Part shown: positions 51,360 through 61,486 of the stretch, in pieces
How positions within the stretch are numbered: the first letter of the stretch is position 1
Layout: each line of letters opens with the position of its first letter
NCBI GenBank assembly: GCA_944349335.1
Contig: CALVMW010000001.1
Location: 549,671 to 613,670 of the forward strand
Origin: an uncultured Bacilli bacterium
GTDB taxonomy: Bacteria > Bacillota_I > Bacilli_A > RFN20 > CAG-288
Reading direction: 5' to 3'
Length of the DNA: 64,000 nt
The notes under the pieces: generated by a model
Database searches by the model: none
Told to the model about the DNA's origin: nothing
Seen by the model: the letters and a program-made list of their open reading frames with translations, nothing else
Program-made: the position numbers and the translations under genes

Positions 51360-54300
51360 TGATTTACAATATTAACTTTTTTGAAATAACAAAAGAAAAA
51401 GATAAGTATACAAAATACAGCACTCTTATCAAAACAGGTTTTTATAATATTTATTCAGATGGTCCTAATGATTATCATATGGCTTTAGAAGATAAAGAGT
51501 CGATTTTTGAAAGAGCATATTTTTACAAAAAATATATATCCCATCTAAAAGACTACCCCCTATATACAAAAAATAATATTCAAACCACCTCTAACCCTAA
51601 CTCACTCGAATGTATGCTGCAGGTATTATCATTACCTCCAGATATATTTTATGTTGAAATTAATGGCAAGAAACAACAACTATCAATTGACGAAGCCTTA
51701 GTAAGGATTCATTTTGAAAATTTCCTTATCAATAATTATGATAAAAGCTTAACATTTAATAATGAAGTTACTTCTCAAAATAGTATTGCTAATATTCAAC
51801 TTGTTAATTATTTTCTTAAACATGGTATTTTCTTCCCTGATATTGATCTCCTTTTTTATAAAGAGATAAATCGAATTAAATATCCTGTCTTTTTAGATAT
51901 AAATAAAATTCCTTCATATTTTTTAAGAAAAGTAACAAAAGAAGAATTACTTTTGAATTATTCTTCAAATTATCGTGGTAAAATATCTCTAAATCAATAT
52001 CGCCAATCCTTTACTGATTTAACACCTAAAAATATCGATAGATTTTTCACTTTTGCTTTTAAAGATGAAACCAAAGATAATCAAAGAGCTTTTAAAAATG
52101 CTTTACAAAATTACTTCATTACCTTATTAAGTAAAGTAGCAAGCGACTTTTATAAAAATTATTATGATAGTTCTTTATTTATAAGTAATGAACTAAATAT
52201 AAACACAAAAATAAATGATAAATATCATCTCTATTTCTTTGGAAATTCTTTTAACATGGTTCAAGAAGAAAAATATATTGTTAAAGGAACAGATAAATTA
52301 TCATTAACTTGCAATAAATCTGACTACCTCTTTTTAAACAGTAATAAAGAAAGATTAAAATATGCTTATAAGTTAATTCATAATCATTTTAAGATGCATC
52401 CTGAGTATAAGTTCTCTTCAATTTTCTTCGCTTATTATATGGGTTTACCTTATCAAGCCTTAAATAATTGCCTCTACTTTGATTTTGAAAAAGGAACAGC
52501 CGATGATTTTATTAATCTCTACTCTTTTGCAGAACAAGAAAATTGCTTATCTTCTTATTTTTCTAATGCTTTTAGAACAGAAACAATAATCGCTTTAGAT
52601 GAAAAACATGATATTAATACCTATTATTCCTATTCCGCTAACGCATTTACTCAATCATTAAATGATGATAATTTATATTTTCTTTCAGAACAAGTTATTG
52701 AAAACTCGGAGATATTAAAAGATAATACAAAACTTATTGAAGATTTTCTTTATCTTTATAAAGATGAACATTTTTTGATTGATATCTTATCACATAATCC
52801 TAGAAGTGGCTATTTTCTTATTAAAGAAATAATTATCCTTCTTAATGATGGATATTCAATAAAAAATGTAGCTGAATTAAAATCTCTTCCTTATCCAGAG
52901 TTAGATAAATTTATCAATAAACTTTATGAATATTTAAATAACTATACCACCAATAGAAGGGTTAGTTTTTATAATTCAAACTCAGAATTATATGATGATT
53001 CATTAGCTATTAAGAATGCCTATATCGGAAATAAAAATCTGATTTTTTATAAAGATAATAAATATTATTTTGCAAAAGAAGACAAAGAAATATTAACTAT
53101 TTATGAGAAACTATATAATAAATATTTTTTAAAAACTAATATTAAATATAATCCAGCAGATAGATTCTTCTTAGGTTTAAAATCTGTTACTTCAATTAAA
53201 AATAGTGAAAAAAATATTTATAAAGCCATCGCAATCACAGGTTTAGAAAAAGATAAGATATACTCACTTAACCTTGATTTTAATAAAGATATTGTTCCTC
53301 AATTAACATTTATTGATGGATGTGATTTCTTTGATGAAAAACATCAAGAAATCATTAAAGCTAATGATGAATTATTAAATATTCAAATTACAAGAAACCT
53401 TTTAAAAAAGGGAATATATCTTGAAAAAGAATTTATGGAAGAAGATGTTCCATTCTATTATTTAGAAGATAGGCTTCCTGATGAATATAAGTTTTATTTT
53501 AGTTATTCCTTCCTTTTTATTCTTTTCTGCCAAAACTATATTTTCAATCATCAAGTTTCTTTAAAGAAAGAACGATTTTTAGCTTCTGAAGAAAACTTTA
53601 AAAAACTTATAATAGATCTTCTAGATAATAATGAGAATAAAAAATATCCTTATTATATTTACATGCTTAGAGAAGATCTTAAAAACATGTTTTATTATTC
53701 AGAAAAAGAGAAGATTACTTCTATTCCTTCTAAATATTTCTTAGATAACTACTATGATAATAAACTTAATCTATATGTTCGTCCAGGTACGATTTTTAAT
53801 TCTTTTTCAAAAACTGGTATAGAAGATTCTTTCTTCTTTAAAGAGGAAGATCGCTCTAAAATCAATCTTGTTGTTCAAGCTTCTTCTATCTATCCATATA
53901 AACTACAAACAGACGATTTAATAATAGCTGAAAATGCTATTATGACTGGATTACCTTTAAAAACAATAGTTGAAATCTTTGCTATTGCTACAAAAAGAAT
54001 GGAGCCTAAAATAATTTATCGTTTTGAAAATATAAAAATTGATGATAGTGAAATAAATATATCTTCTTTTTATACTCTTACATCAACTTATGACAATCTT
54101 ATTAATTCTTCTTATTTTAAAAAGATACTTATAAATGATGGTATCTTTTACTTTGATTATTGCTACGATATATATTCTGATGAAACCCATAATTTATCTG
54201 AATTATTCCATAATGCTATAAATTATCTTAGTGATTGTCCCCTTTATATTGATAACAATCTTAAAAATTATGCAGATAAAATATTTAAACCTGATTTTAT

Positions 54301-54622
54301 CACTTTTAATTATCTTTTAAACTCTTTCTTATCTTTATCTTTTTTAAAATACTTTAATAACTACTTTTTACTATATTTAAAAGAAGTGCTTGAATATCTT
54401 TACTTAAAAGATAAACTTTTCATTATCAAACTAATACGTAAATTACAATTTACTTCTTCCTCAGCCTATATGAGTACTTTAAAAAGAAATTTAAAATCCT
54501 TCTCCTTTCCTCTTTTAGAACCATCGATTAATATGTCTGAATTAGTAGCAGCTATCACAATATTTTTACTTTATATCCAACTTATTTATATATCTAATAC
54601 ACGCAAAAAGCTGAAAAAATAA
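51359..54622 (+). CDS. Giant four-unit protein B, paralogue of A, with C-terminal hydrophobic span
   Basis: 1087 residues, AGGGAG upstream, overlapping the stop of A by one base. It has the same four-unit plan: boxes at LIKTGFYNIYSD (23-34), YFFGNSFNMVQ (292-302), NAYIGNKNLIFY (553-564) and YVRPGTIFNSF (806-816). The second boxes are FLKHGIFFPDID (152-163), LLKKGIYLEKEF (681-692) and LINDGIFYFDYC (924-935); the one of unit 2 is degenerate. The helix with YMGLPYQALNN matches GLPYHVIIDVL of A. Near the end lies one hydrophobic stretch, ELVAAITIFLLYIQLIYI, with a basic tail, which could anchor it to the membrane. Function unknown; the pair probably works together. Confidence 0.7.
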   Translation: MIYNINFFEITKEKDKYTKYSTLIKTGFYNIYSDGPNDYHMALEDKESIFERAYFYKKYISHLKDYPLYTKNNIQTTSNPNSLECMLQVLSLPPDIFYVEINGKKQQLSIDEALVRIHFENFLINNYDKSLTFNNEVTSQNSIANIQLVNYFLKHGIFFPDIDLLFYKEINRIKYPVFLDINKIPSYFLRKVTKEELLLNYSSNYRGKISLNQYRQSFTDLTPKNIDRFFTFAFKDETKDNQRAFKNALQNYFITLLSKVASDFYKNYYDSSLFISNELNINTKINDKYHLYFFGNSFNMVQEEKYIVKGTDKLSLTCNKSDYLFLNSNKERLKYAYKLIHNHFKMHPEYKFSSIFFAYYMGLPYQALNNCLYFDFEKGTADDFINLYSFAEQENCLSSYFSNAFRTETIIALDEKHDINTYYSYSANAFTQSLNDDNLYFLSEQVIENSEILKDNTKLIEDFLYLYKDEHFLIDILSHNPRSGYFLIKEIIILLNDGYSIKNVAELKSLPYPELDKFINKLYEYLNNYTTNRRVSFYNSNSELYDDSLAIKNAYIGNKNLIFYKDNKYYFAKEDKEILTIYEKLYNKYFLKTNIKYNPADRFFLGLKSVTSIKNSEKNIYKAIAITGLEKDKIYSLNLDFNKDIVPQLTFIDGCDFFDEKHQEIIKANDELLNIQITRNLLKKGIYLEKEFMEEDVPFYYLEDRLPDEYKFYFSYSFLFILFCQNYIFNHQVSLKKERFLASEENFKKLIIDLLDNNENKKYPYYIYMLREDLKNMFYYSEKEKITSIPSKYFLDNYYDNKLNLYVRPGTIFNSFSKTGIEDSFFFKEEDRSKINLVVQASSIYPYKLQTDDLIIAENAIMTGLPLKTIVEIFAIATKRMEPKIIYRFENIKIDDSEINISSFYTLTSTYDNLINSSYFKKILINDGIFYFDYCYDIYSDETHNLSELFHNAINYLSDCPLYIDNNLKNYADKIFKPDFITFNYLLNSFLSLSFLKYFNNYFLLYLKEVLEYLYLKDKLFIIKLIRKLQFTSSSAYMSTLKRNLKSFSFPLLEPSINMSELVAAITIFLLYIQLIYISNTRKKLKK

Positions 54623-54667
54623 ACTTATCTCATATACATATATTTTTAATGAAATATAATACCGAAG

Positions 54668-56737
54668 CTAATTTATGCGTTCTTTTTTTATCTTTTTAAA
54701 GAAGAAGATAGAAGTGGCAATAGTAAAAAGAACTGAATAAACAAATATTAATCCCAATTGTCTAAAAGAAAATGAAATAACATTTATTATACCTGGAATA
54801 AAGTAATAATAATCCATTATTGCACTATTTATAGGGATAGATAAACCAAAACTAATAACAGAACTTACAAGGAATATAATCAATCCAAATATAATTGTTT
54901 CTATTAAGAAAATAGATAAACCATAACTCTTAGTTCCCATAGCATAGAAATACTTATTTTGACTTATAGATTTATAAGAAACTTTTTTGAAAAATAAAAT
55001 ACTAAAAGTAGTGCTCAAAATAAATAACAAAATAGACCAAAAAATAGTGTCACTTAGCCAACGATTCCTTTGACCATATTCTAAATTTTCAATATTATTA
55101 AAAAGAGTATAGTTATATACATAATAACTATCTGAATTATCTAATTTATCCAAAATCTCAACAGCTTGACTTCTATTATTTATAGGAACAATAATAGAAG
55201 AATAAGGTGTTTCATGATTTAAATCATAGTGGCATTGACGCTCGTGATAAAAATCAATAACATCTGGAGAAATATAACCAGTCCTAGAATAAGAAAAGAA
55301 TTCGTTATGTATATATTGCCATTTAGGACAATATTTTCTCATAAATTCTTCTCTTAAAGCGGGATCTACTACTTGACCCATCCTACCACATTCGTATATA
55401 TCTTTAAAATGTTGTTCATCAAAACCAGTATCTAAAACACCCGATATTGTTAGAGAATAATCAACAGCAGGTAGATCAAAAGCAGAATCGGAAGGTAAAT
55501 ATGCATATAAAGGTAAACCGATCATATCTTTCGGTTCACTAAAATATATTGGATTTCTTTCTTTATCTGGACCCATATAATTGTTTTGATAACAATACCC
55601 GAAATTATCAAATAACGTAAATTGATAATCAGTAATCATTATTTCATTTTCACCTAAAGGCATTTCACCAGCTAAAAGTGAAAATGAAGAAGGTAAATCA
55701 TCCATGCTATCTATAGATAATAAATCAGTAACTATTAATGGATTAATATCATTCATCTCACGAAAAGTATCAGACGCTAAATCATAATTATATAGATTAT
55801 TATAAATAACAAAAGTAAGTGGATCCCACGAAAAATCACCAACACCATGAGTATTCATCTCATTTTGGAACTCCTCAACTTCGTTTTTAGTAAAAGTCTC
55901 ATCCTCACCTATTTTATATATATTAACATACTTATCATTTTGAACAATAGTATCCAAAATAACTTCTTCTCTATTAAATCCATAGACACTATCAATTATT
56001 CCAAACCATGTTAGATTACCTATTGCAAATAATAAGACAAAAACTATTTTAAATGATGAAAAAAGATTATTAAAAGCTATTTTAAGTTTACTAAAAAAGT
56101 TTAATTTTACTTCTTTAACTTCAGTTTTAGATATATCAATATTTTTATTTATATTTTTATCTAAAACAACTTCTCCATCCTTAATTATATAGTCAGCATA
56201 TAAGTTAGCTACCCCTTCATCTGAACCTATAATTATCACTAAACAATCCTTAGAAACTTTTTGAATCATCTCAAAAATTTTCATATATTGCATAAACTTA
56301 CCATCTATAATAATTACCTGCGGATTTTTAATAACCGCTCTAACTAAGGCAACTTTTAATTTATCTTCTTGGCAAAGATTCTGTACTCTTTTGTTTTTAA
56401 TTTTATTCAAACCAAAATCTGTAATTTTTCGTGTTAAATTTAATTTTCTCTCCCTATTTGAACGAGATTTAGTATCAACTAAAGATAAGTTATCTTTAAC
56501 ACTCAATTCCTGTATATATAATGATTCTTTTGTGATATAAGAAAAATATAAATTTTTAAATTCTTGTTTTTCATCACAACTTAATTCAGATAGATTTTGA
56601 TCATTCAAAAATATACAGAAATCATCATCCTTTTTAAAATCTAAAAAATTATCAATAATGTTTTCATCTAAAATATAAGTTAAACCATTATTAGGTAAAG
56701 AAATAGTATTATTTTTAAATCTAATTTTTAAATTCAT
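54668..56737 (-). CDS. ABC transporter-like fusion: degenerate ATPase plus FtsX/MacB-type permease
   Basis: 689 residues. Residues 1-~205 follow the order of an ABC ATPase, but the catalytic elements are gone. The Walker A position reads YILDENIIDNFLDF with no GxxGxGKS. The signature is NLCQEDKLKVALVRAV instead of LSGGEKQR. Walker B is VIIIDGKF with the catalytic Glu replaced by Gly. A span at ~222-250, a ~310-residue extracytoplasmic domain (about 255-560) and three further spans near 567-590, 607-640 and 655-680 match the FtsX/MacB permease topology. It is likely a mechanotransmission-type protein with a dead nucleotide domain, perhaps working with an active ATPase elsewhere. No such ATPase gene lies beside it. 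A peptide-export or immunity role is inference. Confidence 0.75.
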   Translation of the reverse strand: MNLKIRFKNNTISLPNNGLTYILDENIIDNFLDFKKDDDFCIFLNDQNLSELSCDEKQEFKNLYFSYITKESLYIQELSVKDNLSLVDTKSRSNRERKLNLTRKITDFGLNKIKNKRVQNLCQEDKLKVALVRAVIKNPQVIIIDGKFMQYMKIFEMIQKVSKDCLVIIIGSDEGVANLYADYIIKDGEVVLDKNINKNIDISKTEVKEVKLNFFSKLKIAFNNLFSSFKIVFVLLFAIGNLTWFGIIDSVYGFNREEVILDTIVQNDKYVNIYKIGEDETFTKNEVEEFQNEMNTHGVGDFSWDPLTFVIYNNLYNYDLASDTFREMNDINPLIVTDLLSIDSMDDLPSSFSLLAGEMPLGENEIMITDYQFTLFDNFGYCYQNNYMGPDKERNPIYFSEPKDMIGLPLYAYLPSDSAFDLPAVDYSLTISGVLDTGFDEQHFKDIYECGRMGQVVDPALREEFMRKYCPKWQYIHNEFFSYSRTGYISPDVIDFYHERQCHYDLNHETPYSSIIVPINNRSQAVEILDKLDNSDSYYVYNYTLFNNIENLEYGQRNRWLSDTIFWSILLFILSTTFSILFFKKVSYKSISQNKYFYAMGTKSYGLSIFLIETIIFGLIIFLVSSVISFGLSIPINSAIMDYYYFIPGIINVISFSFRQLGLIFVYSVLFTIATSIFFFKKIKKERIN

Positions 56738-56785
56738 AATTAAATTACCTCACAAAATAACTGAAAACCATTTGTATTACATGAA

Positions 56786-56917
56786 TTATTGCCGATTAAA
56801 TTTAAAATCTCTTGAAAAATTAATAGTTTTATAATTATCTACAACAATAGAAGTATTATTGAAAAAAGGAATAAGAAGGGAGGTAATAGTAGTAACTAAC
56901 ATCATTTTTTTAAACAT
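56786..56917 (-). CDS. Small exported peptide, 43 residues
   Basis: From the ATG at 56917: MFKKMMLVTTITSLLIPFFN is a signal-peptide-like start, followed by about 23 polar residues ending SRDFKFNRQ. It lies 48 bases upstream of the pseudo-ATPase/permease gene in the same direction. A small peptide next to an FtsX-type transporter often is a substrate or signal, but the ribosome-binding site is weak and the frame is short. Confidence 0.4.
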   Translation of the reverse strand: MFKKMMLVTTITSLLIPFFNNTSIVVDNYKTINFSRDFKFNRQ

Positions 56918-57385
56918 AACTAATATGCCTACCTTTGTATTTAGAATATCAAAGAATACATATATTTGCAACTGTGTGTTTTTTTGTTTATAAATGTCTA
57001 AACTTGTATAAAATATTTCTTATATAAGTTTATAAAATAATCAAGGTATTTTTTATTCACTTCAATTTATAATAATCTAGCTTACTCTTTATTAAAAAAT
57101 AAATTTATTATTAGACAAAAAGTTATTTATGTAAAAAATATTTCTTTTATTGCTTATGAAAATAATAATAAACTAACATATTTTTCATGTCAGCTACATA
57201 CACTATGCTTCTTATCAAAATTTACTTAAATAACGTTCTATGTGCTTTTTTTCATCATTTAGAAAGTGTAAAACCTTTTATATATGCTTTAAATAACTAA
57301 GCATTTAATAAAAAGCCTTCATTACATATCTCTTTTTAAATAAGGATTTATATTTTTTAATTTTGCTTACTTAAGTGAAAATATC
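56918..57385. other. AT-rich spacer without clear genes
   Basis: Divergent intergenic region between the exported peptide and the secreted PPC-type protein. Only short chance frames are present. One, around 57130-57235, encodes a short YENNNKLTYFS-like stretch reminiscent of the kinase at the window start, too short to interpret. No strong hairpin was noticed. Confidence 0.4.
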
Positions 57386-57414
57386 TTGCTTTTTAACATC
57401 TAAAAGATTATATT
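57386..57414 (+). promoter_or_regulatory. Promoter of the secreted-protein operon
   Basis: TTGCTT (57386-57391), 17-base spacer, TATATT (57409-57414), 22 bases before the ATG, with GAGAGG between. Confidence 0.6.
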
Positions 57415-57436
57415 ATGAGTAAAGAGAGGTAAACTT

Positions 57437-60046
57437 ATGTTTAAAAAAGTCTTTGTCTTAAGTTCCCTTATTTTTGCTACATTTTTGAGTTTAGGAAGCA
57501 AAAACAATAATCTTTTAGATGATACTATTGAATATAATGTTAACTCCTATGAATTAAATATCAATAATTTATATGATTTAGATTTTTATAATTATCAACA
57601 CGATGATTTTTCTTTTTATATTTTAGATAATGACTATAATAATGAACTCAAATTATTTGAAATAGTACAGAATGGAGGACAAATTTTAGAAAGTGATGAT
57701 AAAGCTCCTGAAGGAAATTATATAAAAATAATTACAGAATCTAATGATTTACTTGATATTACATATTATTCAATTTCAGATAAAGATTTTACTAATATAA
57801 GTAATAATAGTCTCTCACTTGATTTATTAGATAAAAATGAACGAGCTAAAATATTAGAAGCTCATTCATATGAAAGTAATTATCGTTCAAGTTCTGCTAT
57901 TAACGAAAGTAGTGGTATTTCATTACTTAGTTCAAATAACGCTTCGCTGATTGATTATAAAGATTACACTTCAAGTGATGGTGCTATTGATGAATTTATT
58001 GATATAAATGAAAAAAATGAACCTACATATGTTGATAAGTTTAATGATAATAGATATGGAGCCGATAATCTTATTATAAATATTATACCTAAAGAATTAT
58101 TTACTAAAATAAATAAAACATATTCTGCCGGAACAGAATATGGATTTTATATTAACACATATAATTCTGGAAGATATTTAGAGTCTAACTATATTATTTT
58201 CGATGTCGATATTAAAATTAAAGATAATCAATTTTCTTATATTTATATAGATGTTCCAATAAATGGTTTTTCAAAGTATGATGAGGAAAACAATGTTGTA
58301 TTTTCTTATACTGAAGGTTCTAATCTTGCAATAACAAATATTGAATCAAATTTTAGTCTATATAACAATAATGGCTATAATCCTGGAAATAGTGGATATA
58401 ATATAACTAATGATCTAGGTACATTCTTTGAGACCTCTGAATTAAGTATCAATGCATCTGTTCATAATAATGAAATTGATCCTGAAACTCTTAAATCTAT
58501 GATTCTCAATGGTTTGAGTCTAGCTGCCACGCTTGCTTCATATATTCCTAATCCAATAGTAAGTAAAATAGGAAAATTTGTTGGCTTATTAACTAAAACT
58601 ATAAGTAACATAATTGAGATAGATGATAAAGTTAGTAAATTAAATATGTCAGATAATAAGGATGGATCTCAAAATTTCGCCCATGTTGAAATTACTCATT
58701 TTAATCAAAATATAAACTTTTATAAATCACATGGTCTAAATTTACCACGTGGAATTTATGATAATACATTTCGAAATGTATATGAACAAGAAAACCAATA
58801 TTTGATGTTAAAACAAAAAGAAGACTATTATGCTTTTTTTTCAACTATGTATTATTATAATAACATGAAAGATAATACAAATGATTGGAGTTCAACTCTT
58901 ACATATTTATACTCATTAGATATTATTCAAGATAATGGCAATTATACCGATGTTCCTTTTTTAGCTAATATAGGTATAGAATATAGTACTTTAATATCCC
59001 AGTACATCGCATTCCCACAAAATAAAAATATTGTAACTAATACAAAATATTACATTACATACCCAAATACTTCTATAACAAAAAATAATTTTGCAAAACT
59101 TATTTTTACCCCAAAAGAAACTGATGATTATATTCTTTCTTTTGTTTTAGATGAATTTAAAACTATTCCAAACATTAACTATAATGACTATGGCTATGAC
59201 TATACCGCACAAATAAATATTTATGATTCAAATAATAATTTAATTATTTCCGATAAAGATTCAGGATATGGGGATAACCCTTTAGTGATTACAAATTTAA
59301 AAGCTAATCACACTTATTCCATATATGTATCAAGTGATGATTATGAATATAATGATGGTAGTGGATATTTTCAAATCTTTAGGTATAGTACAGGATATAC
59401 TATGGATGGCATGACAAATTCCGCTATACCGATGCAAACCACAACTTCAAATAGTGATCCAGCAATTTATATGTTAACACCGACAACCGAAGGAAGATAT
59501 TCAATATTTACTTCTCAAGGATCATCTTCTTCACTTTGTGATACTTATCTTGAATTATATGATGAACAATTTAGAAAGCTAGCATTTAATGATAATTTTG
59601 TAGGCAATTACTCAAAAGTAGAATGGTATTTAGAAAAGCAAAAAACTTATTATATTGCTATTAAAAACAAATCTAGTGGTTCAAGACAATTTAAACTAAA
59701 TATTATTGATGATCAAGTAATTCAGGAGAAGAACTTTGGTAATCCGATTACATTATATACAGTATGTTCTACATATAAGAGATATAGTTATATTACTTTA
59801 TATACAAGTAAAAGTTCTACTCGCTATTTCTATACTGAAAATCTTTCAGGACATAAAGATATTACATTAACTATCTATGATGATAAGATGAATCAAATAG
59901 CTTTTGATGATGATAGTAGAGGAAATAATCAACCATATATAAGCGTATATTTACAAGCAAATAGATATTATTATCTATTTATTAAAATGATAATCAATGG
60001 AACATATGCACCATCATCAGTATTTAATTTAGTAATAGGAGGTTAA
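57437..60046 (+). CDS. Secreted protein with three PPC-like C-terminal domains and a central hydrophobic segment
   Basis: 869 residues. The signal peptide MFKKVFVLSSLIFATFLSLG has no lipobox, so the protein is probably released or wall-associated. Residues 350-400 contain a long hydrophobic/amphipathic stretch (ILNGLSLAATLASYIPNPIV and onward) unusual in a secreted protein. Three beta-sandwich domains of the bacterial pre-peptidase C-terminal type follow at about 552-650, 674-757 and 782-868. They share D-T-Y/L-x-L-Y-D followed by an Asp-rich turn and a Y-Y-I/L-x-I/F strand (for example TYLELYDEQFRKLAFNDN and ITLTIYDDKMNQIAFDDD). No enzymatic motif is found. Membrane interaction of the central segment is a guess. 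Confidence 0.65.
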   Translation: MFKKVFVLSSLIFATFLSLGSKNNNLLDDTIEYNVNSYELNINNLYDLDFYNYQHDDFSFYILDNDYNNELKLFEIVQNGGQILESDDKAPEGNYIKIITESNDLLDITYYSISDKDFTNISNNSLSLDLLDKNERAKILEAHSYESNYRSSSAINESSGISLLSSNNASLIDYKDYTSSDGAIDEFIDINEKNEPTYVDKFNDNRYGADNLIINIIPKELFTKINKTYSAGTEYGFYINTYNSGRYLESNYIIFDVDIKIKDNQFSYIYIDVPINGFSKYDEENNVVFSYTEGSNLAITNIESNFSLYNNNGYNPGNSGYNITNDLGTFFETSELSINASVHNNEIDPETLKSMILNGLSLAATLASYIPNPIVSKIGKFVGLLTKTISNIIEIDDKVSKLNMSDNKDGSQNFAHVEITHFNQNINFYKSHGLNLPRGIYDNTFRNVYEQENQYLMLKQKEDYYAFFSTMYYYNNMKDNTNDWSSTLTYLYSLDIIQDNGNYTDVPFLANIGIEYSTLISQYIAFPQNKNIVTNTKYYITYPNTSITKNNFAKLIFTPKETDDYILSFVLDEFKTIPNINYNDYGYDYTAQINIYDSNNNLIISDKDSGYGDNPLVITNLKANHTYSIYVSSDDYEYNDGSGYFQIFRYSTGYTMDGMTNSAIPMQTTTSNSDPAIYMLTPTTEGRYSIFTSQGSSSSLCDTYLELYDEQFRKLAFNDNFVGNYSKVEWYLEKQKTYYIAIKNKSSGSRQFKLNIIDDQVIQEKNFGNPITLYTVCSTYKRYSYITLYTSKSSTRYFYTENLSGHKDITLTIYDDKMNQIAFDDDSRGNNQPYISVYLQANRYYYLFIKMIINGTYAPSSVFNLVIGG

Positions 60047-60048
60047 AT

Positions 60049-61467
60049 ATGAAAAAGAATAAATATTTGATAATCGCCTTATCTGTTTTATTAACTTCTT
60101 GCGATAATAGTGTCCCAGAAGAAGACTATAATAAATTAGAACAAAGTTATTGCGTAGCTTCCAATGAAATAGATACCCATGTGATGACTACAGGTTCTTC
60201 ACAAGATATAAGCGGATATACTTTTGATTATAATGATAAGGTTTATACTTTCGATTCTGCTGATATAGATTATATTCACTATTCTATAACTACTAATATA
60301 TTATATGGTCCTGAGCATACGTGGGATTGGAATGATTACTATTCAGAGTATACTGAAGAACAAAGTAAAAATTATAAGTATATTTATGATGGAAATATAG
60401 ATGTAAAGGGCAATAAAACAGATGTTGGATGTATTCTCGATGGAACCATTATTACTTTTTTGCTTTCGGGAAATTATCAAATTATCGTGAATGTGATGTT
60501 TAACGATGACCAATGTATAAGTGTCGATTTAGGCTATTGGTATGTTTATGATCCTGAAACAATAATATATATAAATAATGAAAACGACTTCATGAATATA
60601 AGTTTAGATGGAGGATTTTATTATCTAAACGCTGATTTAGATTTTAAAGGGATAGACTTCAAACCAATTACTTTTACTGGACCGGGTTTGAACCAATTTT
60701 TATTGATAAACCCTGAAAAACATGTGATTAAAAACATCACTATAAATCAAAATAATATAGAGTATGTAGGTATTTTTCTAACTCTAGCTCCCGGATATAT
60801 TGATGGATTAATCATCGATAACTTAAATATAAATGTTACAGGGGATACGAAAGATTTTGAAGATAATTTCCATCCTATTGTCACTGGAGGATTAATCGGA
60901 TTTATTGGTCCTGGCTTCGACCATTCAATAATAAAAGATTGTCATATAACAGGAAATATCAACGCTGAAAATGTAAATGCTGTCGGTGGATTAATAGGTA
61001 CAATCGACGATTATTATTTTAGATTTATCATTGATCCTCCATTTAGGATGATTAATTGTTCATTTAACGGCAATATTACTCATACTGTTTCTGAAAATTA
61101 TACAGATTTATCAAAAATTGATCTAAGTACTGGAGGCCTTGTCGGATACATAGGTAGAGAGGGTTACTTTATGGGGTTGTCGATGTCACCATCCAGATAC
61201 AAAAGAAGATTAAAAGGAGATTCATTCAATTATCCTACTAATAATGTAAACGCTAAGATAAAAGGACCTAAATATGTAGGCGGTTTTTGCGGACTTTTAT
61301 ACAGAGAGGGTTGGATTAGTAACTCATTAGACCCATCCATTCCTTACTTCAATTATAATTTTGATAATGTGACCTTTGAAGGTGAATTAGAATCTACTGG
61401 AAATTATACGACAGATGATTTTTTCAAAGAGAATCTTTTCGGAGAAATTATAGATAATGTTTATTGA
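60049..61467 (+). CDS. GLUG-type beta-helix lipoprotein
   Basis: 472 residues, AGGAGG just before the ATG and 2 bases after the preceding stop. The lipobox is LTSC (Cys18). From about residue 180 there are GLUG-like repeats typical of bacterial adhesins (GGLIGFIGPGFDHSIIKDCH, VGGLIGTIDD, GGLVGYIGREG, VGGFCGLLYREG), expected to form a right-handed beta-helix on the cell surface. Probable adhesion or matrix-binding partner of the preceding secreted protein. Confidence 0.75.
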   Translation: MKKNKYLIIALSVLLTSCDNSVPEEDYNKLEQSYCVASNEIDTHVMTTGSSQDISGYTFDYNDKVYTFDSADIDYIHYSITTNILYGPEHTWDWNDYYSEYTEEQSKNYKYIYDGNIDVKGNKTDVGCILDGTIITFLLSGNYQIIVNVMFNDDQCISVDLGYWYVYDPETIIYINNENDFMNISLDGGFYYLNADLDFKGIDFKPITFTGPGLNQFLLINPEKHVIKNITINQNNIEYVGIFLTLAPGYIDGLIIDNLNINVTGDTKDFEDNFHPIVTGGLIGFIGPGFDHSIIKDCHITGNINAENVNAVGGLIGTIDDYYFRFIIDPPFRMINCSFNGNITHTVSENYTDLSKIDLSTGGLVGYIGREGYFMGLSMSPSRYKRRLKGDSFNYPTNNVNAKIKGPKYVGGFCGLLYREGWISNSLDPSIPYFNYNFDNVTFEGELESTGNYTTDDFFKENLFGEIIDNVY

Positions 61468-61486
61468 TTACTAAATAGACATATTA

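Noticed and set aside
57130..57235. Fragment resembling the pyridoxamine kinase at the window start
   Set aside because: Only about ten residues (YENNNKLTYFS) are similar, in a region of very low complexity; chance cannot be excluded.
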